Assembly (NCBI GenBank): GCA_947311845.1
Contig: CAMZMU010000111.1
Location: forward strand, 13,832,006 to 13,896,005
Source: Poa pratensis
Taxonomy: Eukaryota > Streptophyta > Magnoliopsida > Poales > Poaceae
DNA length: 64,000 nt
Reading direction: 5' to 3'
Shown here: piece by piece, positions 10,997 to 22,569 of the stretch
Position numbering within the stretch: the stretch's first letter is position 1
Layout: each line of letters opens with the position of its first letter
Translations under genes and position numbers: made by a program
Notes under the pieces: model-generated
Database searches by the model: none
What the model saw: only the letters and a program-made list of their open reading frames with translations
What the model was told of the DNA's origin: nothing

Positions 10997-12865
10997 CTAG
11001 TTCCGGCCACGAGTACCACGGCTCCTCCTAGCTCGACCCCTCCGTGGCAAATTCTTGTTCCTCACCACCGGCTGCGGTTCTTCCTCGCTCACCTCATCCC
11101 CATCATCATCAGAGTCATCGATGAGCCTCGCCCTCCTAACCTTCAACTTCTTTGGACGCTCGTCCGGGAAAAGCTTCCCCTTTCCTTTCTTGGCCCAGTC
11201 ATCTGGTGAGTACCTTTTGAAGGGGCCATCCTCTCGTTTCCTCATCAGGTAGGCGATCGTTGTTGAATCGCCCGAGTCAACGTCATATCATCGGGAATCT
11301 AACAAACAAACAAAAATTTCTGGTTACGGTAATTCAACAATAACTTGAGTGAAATAAAGACCCAAAAGCAAAAGGAAAGTATGGTGATCTCAAACCTCGC
11401 CATCATCCATATGCGCCGCAAACATAGTCTCACCCTCTAACTCGTCCTCAAGATCAACTGTTGGGTTGGAAGACGAAATGGACCTAGACTGTTGCGGCGA
11501 TGAGTACTCGGGTCATGACAACCTAGGAGGTTCGACAACCGGCGTAACCGTTGGGCCGAGCGCTGCAAAACAGTGTAGGAGATGTCTATGTTAGCAAAAT
11601 ATAAGCATGTAGACCTTAGAATAATCCCCAACATTATGGTGCTTACCTTAACAAAAGCACGAAGTGTACTTTCACCCTTTTCTCCCCCCCGGGGTGGTAT
11701 CCAACAAGGTCTCGCTTTCACCAGCTTGATTCTTTATCTCCGTGCGCTATGGGTGAAATGAAAATCAACAAGTATGCAACCAAAAAAGAGAAACAAGTGC
11801 TAAAACGAAAACGATGAAGGGAACACTTTACCACAAAGTTGAGGACGCTAGAAAAAGGTGTTTGGTTCCCCTCCGGACCATCTTGTTGTACTGGTTTTGG
11901 GCGAGCTCATCAAATACGGGGGCTCTTCCAATATCTCTGCTCGTAAGACGGCGGGCATAGCTCCAGACGAGTATTCTGCTGAAGCCATCGAAGGTAGCTG
12001 TTGAATGCAACTTCGTCATGCGCCAATTGTCGGTCCCATCCACTCTCATTAGTTTTCTCCACACAAAGCTCGAACTCGGTGACATATTTCGAATGGTATC
12101 TATCCCAATTCTTCACCTTCCGCTGCCTTTTTCTGTCCATACCGCATGTTGAAAAACCGACACAATATTAGTACCACCACATAGAAACCAATATTAGTAC
12201 CACCATACAGAAACCAAACAAACTATGAATTTATCTAACCCGTGAGATCGATGCCCGTGTCCTTCCACTCAGGTGGATGGGTCTGGAACAACCCAAACTG
12301 CCTCATCACGCGGTGTGGCAAGTGAAACTCAACCGCCCAGTTGCATATCAATGGGCAGCGCATAAGCCAAAAACGCTTCTCCTCCAAGCACTTTGGGTTC
12401 AAGGTAAAATCAAACACTAGAGGAAAATCGTCCCCGCTGCCATAAGGCTCCCATTCCACCTGCAACATAGCACAACAACATCAAGTTGGACGAAGATCAA
12501 AAGCATGGAAGCAGGTGATTTAAAGACAAGTACTTACTTGATCGGCGGTAAGCATATCGAACTCATTGGTGTACTGCTTGTACATGAATTTGATGTCGCT
12601 ATGAACGGGAGGAGGCCTAGCTTCTCGATATACGGAGTGTAGCGCTCATCGTACGGCATGTCACTCGACGATGCCTGTGAGACCGAATCGTCAACGGTTT
12701 CAGTTCCTACAAACATACAAACAATATAATTACGACATATCAAACACATTCCAACCATAAGAAAATTGACAAGTCCAATAGTATTTTTCTTACCTCCTTA
12801 AGATCCTTCAAGAAATAGGCCCGGTGTGCAACATCGTAGTGATTATTGAGTAACCACACCATCCT
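10997..12865 (-). pseudogene. Plant mobile domain (MAIN-like) gene carried by the MULE, interrupted
   Basis: Minus-strand exons of a plant-mobile-domain protein, a family recurrently found inside plant MULEs. The 5'-most surviving exon (~12865-12790) reads WLLNNHYDVAHRAYFLKDLK. It is followed by ~12660-12534, an exon near 12468-12240 (CNWAVEFHLPHRVMRQFG, HPPEW), and 12140-11830 (YLRWLQQNTRLELCPPSY, then FDELAQNQYNKMVR in a shifted frame). A basic/acidic C-terminal exon ends at 10997. At least one frameshift lies near 11930. The copia element at 12901 lies in an upstream intron; the probable 5' part continues right of it (30323-30840). Confidence 0.65.
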
Positions 12866-13521
12866 ACGTATTCCAAACAACAAATCAACCAAATAAGAAT
12901 TGTTGGGAATCGTAGACAGAAAGCAAAAAATTTCCTACCGACGATAACCTTAAACTAGCCAGGATCTATACTATGCAGATATAGTAATACGGAGGAGATC
13001 AGAATACATACCCTTGTAGACCGGAAGCGGAATTATGTTCCCGCACAAACGTTGTCGGTGGAGACGATGGCGTCGACCTCAGGGTCGAGTAGTGGAAGAA
13101 GACAGCTTCCAGCACCAAACAATGGTGCCTCGTGGTTCCACACACGTACGGTGTGGATGACGACCTCCGGGCTCCAGATCCAGCAGAGCAGCGGAAGTGG
13201 AAGATTGGATCTAGCAGCACGACGGTGTGCGTCTAGTGGAGAGACTTCTCTCAAGCCGTGCGCAGCCCCAATTGCGGAGCTACAACTTAAACGGATGAGA
13301 GAGGAGAAGGAAAGGTGCAATTTCAAAGGCATGGGGGGCATCCTATATAAAGGAGGAGGAGGGAGGCCAACCTCCTTGGCTCCCCCATGTGGGACTAAAC
13401 CCCACATGGGGTGCGCCGGCCAAGGGAGGCAGCCGGCCACCTAGGTGGGCCCCATTCGCCCACCCTAGGTCGGCTAGGCCCTCCCCCCCCATTTCCCAAA
13501 TGGGGTTTTCCCCTAATGGGC

Positions 13522-15240
13522 TGATGCATGTAAAATGCATACATGAACTTTGCACTTTAATTGCTTATATTCCAATCATATTTGCATCATATAAGGGTTA
13601 TATCAATGTTTTATCATGATTTTGGAAATATCTTATGATTTCCTATTTTTATGGAATTAACCCTGCACAGGCAGAAAACCCCGTTTTCTTATTTTAATGT
13701 TTCAGGGACCCAAACGTCAACGAAATCACCTGGAAATTTACGGGCGTCAATATTTGGAAGGAAGAAGACCTACGAAAAAGGAAGCGAGCAAACGGAGGCC
13801 CGAGGGCCAAACGAGGGGCCACGCGGCCAGGTACTGGGCCGCGTGGGACCCACCCGTTTGGGCCTCGTGGCTCCGTTGCCGTCGATCTTCGCTCCACCGA
13901 CATCGTCTTGACCTAAAAACGCCTATAAAAAAGGTCCCCCGACGTTCTCTGGAAGGAGCGCCGCACAAACACAGAAACACCGAAACGGAGATCAGGAGCT
14001 GCAGATTGGAGGGGGAAAACTCCGGCGGGGCGCTGCCGGCGTGGTCTCCATCTTCTCCATCGACTTCTCCACCGTCTCCATGATGAAGAGGGAGTAGTCC
14101 ACCTCTGGACTATGGGTTTGTGGAAGTAACTTATGTATCTCTCCTCTCTTGAGCTTCACTAATTAGCACCGTATGAGCTGCTGAACATGATTACGGTCAC
14201 CGTTGTAATACCTTTGTGGTGGATCTTTATGAGTTAATATATGTTTGAGATTGCAATGTTTGTTTCAGTTATGAGTATAGATGCATATTATGTACCCCGT
14301 TCTTGTCTACTTGTTTTGATCAAGCATGTTTATGAGAGCGTGTGTGGGGGAACGTGTGCATTAGTTGGAGTAACGGGGGTGGCTAGTGCAGTGAACGTGA
14401 GAGAAAGTTCTGCGATCCACTTTGGTATCTTTACCTTACTTTGTTACCTCACTAGGGATAAACTAAAATACCATGCTACCGGGGATGTGGGCGTGACCAT
14501 TGCCACTACTCCATGACTAGATCTAGCATGTTCTTATTTTCACTTCATGTCATGATACTTAATGCTATACTCTGAGTTATCTTAATTACTGAGGTGTTAT
14601 GATTTAGTTCGCATCTTGGTGGAGTATAAGAGAGGTTAATAACCAAAAGATCTCTATGTTAGGACGTGATGCCCATATATCTAAGTAACTTGTTATCAAA
14701 CCCTGTGTTGCAATCTCATATGTTAACTGTGTGTTCCATTGTCTACCACTTTATAAAGAGAGAGTGCATTTGTGAAACCATGAACCCCAGTCCATTTTTA
14801 ATCATAAGAAACACCTTTCCAACACCATATACCACTTTTCTATTTTCAGCCATCATTAAATCCGAAAATACAAAAATACTTTTCATCTTGCATACATCAT
14901 TCAAAAACCCAAAAATATCATTTATCATTGCATCCACCATCATTGCATATTTATTTCTTGTTTGCATTGCATAACTATCCTGATATCATTCTTACACCTT
15001 GTGCTTGACAACCACAGGTGAGGTTGAGGACCAAAACATCTAACCTTGTTTTGTAGGTAACCAAAAGAAGGATAAGAAGATAAATCTACCACTTCAGATT
15101 CCCCGAGAGTTCGATATTAAACCCTCGAGTCACCCCTCGTGGGGAAAACTGTCTTCCACTTACTATACACTCTGCACTTGGAGTCTCAACCTAATCCCGT
15201 TTATTTTGCAGGCATCAAGACTTGCTCTTCGGGATCATCA
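13522..15240 (+). repeat. 5' LTR of Athila-like element
   Basis: 1719 bp, nearly identical to 19704-21404 apart from short indels, for example a ~15-bp extra stretch near 14930. Confidence 0.9.
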
Positions 15241-15522
15241 AGACGTTTTCTGGCGCCGTTGCCGGGGAATCGTAGCTGAGAGATTTATCCAAGGGTGTGC
15301 ATCATCGCATTCATCTCACAACAAAGTCAACGTCACCAACTTGTGCTAACACCTAAGCTTGGGGAGGTTGCACCTACGTGAGCACCATCTTATCCATCTT
15401 TACTTACAAAGCAATTTATTTGTTTTGTTAGTGTCATTGCATATCATATCATATTTATTTCAGTTTTGCATAAAAAATTAAAAATACCAAAAAAAACTTG
15501 CTAAAATGGGAGAAAGAACTAA

Positions 15523-17335
15523 GTGTGTGACTACACAAACACTCCTAATGATCAATTTATCACGAGAGCTATTGCCACACCTAAGATAAATGCTGAGAGT
15601 TATGAAGTAAGTCCTAGTTTGTTGAACTTGATAACTAGGGAACAATTTGGTGGTAGTGCTATGGAGGATGCCTCTATGCATCTTCATGACTTTGTTGAAA
15701 TATGTGACATGCAAAAGTTTAAAAATGTGGAAAGTGATATCCTAAAACTGAAGTTATTTCCTTTTTCACTTAGAGGAAAAGCTAAAGAGTGGTTGCATTC
15801 CTTGCCATCTGGTAGTATTAATTCTTGGGATGATCTAAAAGAAGCTTTCATTAAGAAATATTATCCCCCTGTTAAAATTTTGCAAAATAGAAACAACATC
15901 CTTTCTTTTAGGCAAAATGAAAATGAACATGTTGCTATGGCTTGGGATAGGATAAAACTTATGCTTAGAACTTGTCCCTCACATGGAGTTAATGAATGGA
16001 CCATATTACACTCTTTCTACAATGGTTTAAACTACATGTCTAGAAACATACTTGATTCTGCTGCTGGAGGTGCTTTTATGAGTAAGACTATAGTAGAAGC
16101 TAAAAATATATTGGAAAGCATTTTACAAAACTATAGTCAATGGCATACTGATAGGGCACCTAATCCTTCTAAGAAAGTGAACTCTATTGAAGAAACTAAT
16201 GATTTGTCATCTAAAATGGATACTATTCTTGCTTTGCTTAATAAACCTAGTGTTGAAAATGTTCCTTTGCAAGAACTAGTTGGAAACAATTCTGAAAATA
16301 TTGATGTCAACTTCATTAGGAACTATGGTAATAATGGGTATGGTAACAACAATTATAACTCTTATAATAAACCCCCATATGTGCCAAATAAATATGCTTC
16401 TAGTGGTAATGTTTCTAGTGACTTGGAAAACACCATTAGATCTTTTATATCTACCCAAAAAGAGCTTAATAAGGAATTTATCTCTAAGTTTGAAAAACAA
16501 GATGCTTTGTTTGAAAGGGTAGATCAGCTTACTAAGGAAGTCTCATCATTAAAGAGCATCATTACAGCCCAAAAACATGAGGAAACAATAAAATATTGCC
16601 AAGAGGTTATCAATAAGTCTTGGGAACACATTCATGAGCAAGAGAGAGTTGCTAAAGAATCTATTGGGGTAATGAAAGAGGTTGAAGTTGAGGAAGTTAA
16701 AATGCTTAATGAAGTCAAGGATCCTTTGCTTGACTTAGAAAATTGTAGCTTGCATGAATTAATATCTATCTTACAAAAATTTGCAAGTGATCCTTCCATC
16801 AACACTAACCAAGCAGGTTTTGGTTCTTATATTGCTAATCATGTCTTGAAAGAAAAGATTGCTAGGTACAACCAAGAGGCTATGATACCACCTAAGCTTG
16901 GGGATATGTGGATACCTAAGGTACTAGTAACTATTGGAAAAGAGACACACCATGCCATACTTGATCTAGGATCTAGTGTCTCTGTTTTATCTAAAGAACT
17001 ATATGAAGTGCTTGAATTGAAAAATCTTGAAAAATGCTCTATTGAACTAGCACTTGCTGATGACTCTATTAAACATGCTTTGGGAAAAGTAAGTGATGTT
17101 ATGGTAGAGTTACATATGACTTTTGTGCCTGTGGATTTTCTAATCATGGATGGGGAATAAAACCTCTAGTCCTATTATTCTTGGAAGACCTTTTCTTCGT
17201 ACCACAGGTGCTATCATTGATTCAAAGGAAGGGAATGTAAAGTTTCAGTTTCCACACAAGAAGTGCATGGAACACTTTCCAAGGAAGAGGGAACCACCAA
17301 AGTTCAAGCTCCCTCATGAGCTTCGTCCACAATAA
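15523..17335 (+). CDS. Athila-like gag-protease, with a frameshift near the protease end
   Basis: 15523-17160 is open for 545 codons. It holds a retrotransposon gag core (LFPFSLRGKAKEWLHSLP, WDDLKEAFIKKYYPP), a coiled-coil-like region (about residues 300-390) and a retropepsin-like segment with DLGSSVSVLSKELYE, containing the catalytic Asp in the Athila-type DLG[AS]S form. After MDGE the frame closes at 17160. The C-terminal protease motif (SPIILGRPFLRTTGAIID) lies in another frame, 17150-17335. The true start may lie slightly upstream (ATGGGAGAAAG at 15506) in a shifted frame. Gag is probably usable in trans; the protease needs frameshifting or is broken. Confidence 0.75.
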
Positions 17336-19703
17336 AACAACAAGTAAGAAGCCTAGCTATATGGCTATAAAGAAAGCGCTTTGCGGGAGGCAACCCGGTT
17401 ATTTTTATGTGTGATTTTTTTTGTGTCCTCTTGCTGTAACAAGAGATTTTGTGTCTAGTTAGGTTCTGGAGTTTTTAATAAAGTGCCAAGTTTTACCCTT
17501 TTTGGTTTGAAAAAGTTGCTTATAGCGTTCGGAGATTTTATTCCTGCACGAATCAGTGCACGGTATGATTTTTAATTCTTATTCTGTAACTCCGAATGAG
17601 CTCATATTTGAACTGTAGTTGCAACTTTTCATCCTCTGTATGCATGAATTTTTTCGGAATTTTTCGAGAAAGTTTGGTAGGGTAGAAAAATACGTTTTGC
17701 TGCTGCTGTTTTTCTGGACAGATTCTGTCCCATTTTGTTTGATGCATGCTTTGAGCTTTTAAGTTGAATCTTTTTGATCCAATTGAGTTTATGAGTAGGC
17801 ATACAACATTATACACTTTCTGGACATTCATATGAATTTTTGTTCAAGGATTATATGCAGCAAGGAACCTATTTGTTTATCACTATTAATGCACCCCACA
17901 GAAAAGAGATGGGAGAAACGGTGTTTTGAAGTTTTTTCACAGGGATTGGAGGAGATGCACCAAGAGCTATCCAAGGATGGTGAAGACCATAAGCTTGGGG
18001 ATGTGAAGACAACCCCGCTGGACCTACACACTCTCGGTTTGCACACGTCCAACTTCTGTTTTTCGATCGAAACACTTTATCGCATAAACTTGGAGCGTCG
18101 TTTTTGTTTTTGTTTGAGTCTTGAGAGACCACCACACTATCATTATATATGAGAGAGCTACTGGAAATATGGGTTGAAATATGTTGGATGCTTTTATAAG
18201 ATTGGGAAAAGGGATGTTTGACTTGATTTTTAATGATACATATAGTTGCATGATTCATGAGCTTGTTTATGAGTAATAGTTTGCAAATTCTTTTTGTAGA
18301 GCTATCACTTATTCATGTTTTGGTGCTGATTGTTATTTACTTGGTTTAACATGGATTAGTTAGTTCTATGGACACTCATGCATGCATCTAGATGGTCAAC
18401 TTTCTCCCTTTTGCTAGCCCAAAAACTCCAACAAGCAAAAACTTGTTTCCAACACCTTCAACCAAAGTTATTCCAGTGAGTCCACCATATCTACCTATTG
18501 GCTTTATGCTATTCCGAGTATGTTTAACATGTTGTTTGTGTTATCTTACCTCTGAATGAAAATGTTTATGTTATTGATTGCAATGGAAAAAATTGGTTAT
18601 ATAGCTCTCACGAACTTGATGCACAATGTTCTTTTATTTGCATAATAAAACTTGACCCATTGTGATTAAGATTATGATGTTTGTGGCTTGATGAATGTTT
18701 TGGGTTGGAAGTTAGCCCATATGTGCTGTCACATGGCAAGCTTTCAACACGCTCTTCATCTCATTTAGTTGATATCATGTGCTTTTGTCTATGGATGCTT
18801 ATCATGTTGAAATAAATGTGGAAATAGAGTGAGTTTAAATGAGTTTGTGTAAATGGTTAGAGAGACGCCTGGGCCGCTAATCTAAGCCATGCATCATTCA
18901 TGGTGGAAATTTACTTACATACTATGGTGAACCTTCTGTGATACACCTTGCAATAAAAAACTATTCCAAATGGTAAATAAAAAGGGTGTTGAGATTGTTC
19001 ATTTTGTTTGTTTGTCTTGTCATTTTGATATGGGCTTGTTCCATATCTTGGGACAAGAGGTACCCCAGTTGACGCTCTTGATGATACTATTATGCTTACA
19101 ATGATATTTAATTGAACTTGCTTTGTTTCCCAAGTTGAGTAACACATGGTGTAAGTACTTGTATTCAAGGGGCATGAGACATTCAACCCATTCTTTATCA
19201 AGCACACTACTCATATTTGCTTTCACTTTAACCTTAATCATTCAAGATGCTATGATAGGGGCAATGAGAGCTTGACACCAATGAATACCTTATTGCAATC
19301 ATTAACTTAAGTAGAAGAGTTTGGAAGTTGGATGAAACTTATGCATGCTTTACCTCTACTCACATATACATCTTTCCAAAGTGTACACCTATCATATTCA
19401 GATTTTCATCTACACTCTATGACCATTGTAGGATGTTCTACTTATCATTATGCATACATGTGTTCCATATTACTTGCTACTGTTACACTTTGTGAACTAT
19501 CAATGAACATCCTTGTCTTGAATACTTGATATCACTTCATAAACTATTTGCATATTGCTACTCCTTTGAAGAATGAATCATTTGACTATATGTAGCAATA
19601 GTAATCATCTTTGATATCCATTGTTAAGTATTAAATTGCAAAGTCCATGTTAGTTTTATCATCTTCATACTCGAGGACGAGCATGGATTAAGCTTGGGGA
19701 TGT
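17336..19703. other. Non-coding 3' interior of Athila-like element
   Basis: AT-rich, stops in all frames, no reverse transcriptase or integrase motifs on either strand. Ends in the purine-rich tract before the 3' LTR. Confidence 0.6.
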
Positions 19704-21404
19704 TGATGCATGTAAAATGCATACATGAACTTTGCACTTTAATTGCTTATATTCCAATCATATTTGCATCATATAAGGGTTATATCAATGTTTTATCATG
19801 ATTTTGGGAATATCTTATATTTCCTATTTTTATGGAATTAACCCTGCACAGGCAGAAAACCCCGTTTTCTTATTTTAATGTTTCAGGGACCCAAACGTCA
19901 ACGAAATCACCTGGAAATTTACGGGCGTCAATATTTGGAAGGAAGAAGACTACGAAGGAAGCGAGCAAACGGAGGCCGAGGGCCAAACGGGGGCCCACGC
20001 GGCCAGGTACTGGCCGCGTGGGACCCACCCGTTTGGGCCTCGTGGCTCCGTTGCCGTCGATCTTCGCTCCACCGACATCGTCTTGACCTAAAAACGCCTA
20101 TAAAAAAGGTCCCCCGACGTTCTCTGGAAGGAGCGCCGCACAAACACAGAAACACCGAAACGGAGATCAGGAGCTGCAGATTGGAGGGGGAAAACTCCGG
20201 CGGGGCGCTGCCGGCGTGGTCTCCATCTTCTCCATCGACTTCTCCACCGTCTCCATGATGAAGAGGGAGTAGTCCACCTCTGGACTATGGGTTTGTGGAA
20301 GTAACTTATGTATCTCTCCTCTCTTGAGCTTCACTAATTAGCACCGTATGAGCTGCTGAACATGATTACGGTCACCGTTGTAATACCTTTGTGGTGGATC
20401 TTTATGAGTTAATATATGTTTGAGATTGCAATGTTTGTTTCAGTTATGAGTATAGATGCATATTATGTACCCCGTTCTTGTCTACTTGTTTTGATCAAGC
20501 ATGTTTATGAGAGCGTGTGTGGGGGAACGTGTGCATTAGTTGGAGTAACGGGGGGTGGCTAGTGCAGTGAACGTGAGAGAAAGTTCTGCGATCCACTTTG
20601 GTATCTTTACCTTACTTTGTTACCTCACTAGGGATAAACTAAAATACCATGCTACCGGGGATGTGGGCGTGACCATTGCCACTACTCCATGACTAGATCT
20701 AGCATGTTCTTATTTTCACTTCATGTCATGATACTTAATGCTATACTCTGAGTTATCTTAATTACTGAGGTGTTATGATTTAGTTCGCATCTTGGTGGAG
20801 TATAAGAGAGGTTAATAACCAAAAGATCTCTATGTTAGGACGTGATGCCCATATATCTAAGTAACTTGTTATCAAACCCTGTGTTGCAATCTCATATGTT
20901 AACTGTGTGTGTTCCATTGTCTACCACTTTATAAAGAGAGAGTGCATTTGTGAAACCATGAACCCCAGTCCATTTTTAATCATAAGAAACACCTTTCCAA
21001 CACCATATACCACTTTTCTATTTTCAGCCATCATTAAATCCGAAAATACAAAAATACTTTTCATCTTGCATACATCATTCAAAAACCCAAAAATATCATT
21101 TATCATTGCATATTTATTTCTTGTTTGCATTGCATAACTATCCTGATATCATTCTTACACCTTGTGCTTGACAACCACAGGTGAGGTTGAGGACCAAAAC
21201 ATCTAACCTTGTTTTGTAGGTAACCAAAAGAAGGATAAGAAGATAAATCTACCACTTCAGATTCCCCGAGAGTTCGATATTAAACCCTCGAGTCACCCCT
21301 CGTGGGGAAAACTGTCTTCCACTTACTATACACTCTGCACTTGGAGTCTCAACCTAATCCCGTTTATTTGTGCAGGCATCAAGACTTGCTCTTCGGGATC
21401 ATCA
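19704..21404 (+). repeat. 3' LTR of Athila-like element
   Basis: 1701 bp, begins TGATGCATG and ends GATCATCA, followed by the TSD TGGGC. Confidence 0.9.
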
Positions 21405-22569
21405 TGGGCCTCTAAGGCCCATTTATGATTGAATGCCTTTAAAATTCGAATTAAATAAAATTAAAATATATTTAATCACTAATAACACTTATTAATATTA
21501 AATACATATTATTTAATTCATTCGGACGCCGAAACATATTTCGTTGCCCTCCGATCTCCATCGGACATGTCCGGAACACTTCCGGAGTCTCTGGTTTCTT
21601 TTCTCTCTTAAATCCAATCTAATCGTCACCCACCCTTAAGTGTGTTACCCCATGGTTCGGGATCACGCCAGACATGATCAAGACACATCCTCCGATCAAT
21701 GACTAACAGAGGGATCTGGATACCCATGATAGTCCCTGGGTGTCCACGAATGACTTTCTATCGTTTGAACGTTTAGACGTCCAGCTTCATCCTCTTGCCT
21801 AGTGATACTTAGATTGTCCGAGCGTCGTTCTCCGTTATCATGTTTACCGAGCATGACCCCGTCATAGACAAATCTATCTTTACTCGTCCGTGATATTACA
21901 TCCCCGTGACCTAGTCACATGCTTGCAAGCTCATTGATGTAATCTCACCGAGTGGGCCCAGAGTATCTATCTGCTATGTGGATTGGCAATTCCCGCTCTT
22001 GATCACTTGCTTCTACTGCTTCCTTCCGATACCCGAAAGTGTCACCTTTATTGTCACGCTATATAAGACATGCTGTTTGATGCGATCAGCCGCACCTTCC
22101 AGAAGCAGAGATTTGATATGATCTCACGGTCGAAGGTATGAACACTACGTTTCTATATTTTGGGTATGTCCATCAAATCATTCACCTAATGATATGACTC
22201 CGTTGTCAACCGACGTGATTGTCCATGATCAGGAAACCTTGATCATCTGTTACCCAACGAACTAGTTAAACAGAGGCTACTAGGATCTGGTTGTTTTCAT
22301 ACCACACGTGTATTAATGTTTTCGCGTAATACAGTTATAGCATGGTACAAAAACATATTATGAACAATTGAGATATGACAAATAAAATCACTTTATTAAT
22401 TGCCTCTAGGGCATATCTCCAACAGTCTCCCACTTGCACTAGAGTACAATTAATCTAGTTTACAACTTGGTAAAAGCCTAACACCTATAGCATCTTGGTG
22501 TTTCTCATGCTTGTCTCGTGGAAGAGGTTTCGTCATCGGATCTGCAACATTCAGGTCCGTGTGTATTTT

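Larger units (their letters stand above)
13522..21404 (+). mobile_element. Athila-like (Ty3-gypsy) gag-protease element without pol
   Basis: Complete 7883-bp element: LTRs 13522-15240 (1719 bp) and 19704-21404 (1701 bp), both TGATGCATG...GATCATCA. The TSD is TGGGC (13517-13521, 21405-21409). A tRNA-Asp-type primer site TGGCGCCGTTGCCGGGGA lies at 15251-15268, and a purine-rich tract ends at 19703. Only gag and an aspartic protease are coded; no reverse transcriptase, RNase H or integrase is seen in the 2.4 kb that follow. LTR differences are few and mostly small indels. Resembles Sabrina/WHAM-type Triticeae families; name not asserted. Confidence 0.88.
12901..22424 (-). repeat. Copia 3' LTR, split by the Athila-like element
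   Basis: LTR sequence occupies 12901-13521 and 21410-22424. The two parts become continuous when 13522-21404 and one TGGGC are removed. The polypurine tract (minus strand AAGTGGGAG) lies just right of 22424. Confidence 0.85.

Noticed and set aside
12999..13444. ORFs repeated at 26599-27098 as a gene pair
   Set aside because: Both copies are the corresponding part of the two copia LTRs.
13651..14083. Small ORFs in the Athila-like LTR (repeated at 19832-20258)
   Set aside because: They lie in LTR sequence, differ by frameshifts between the two LTRs and have no domain.
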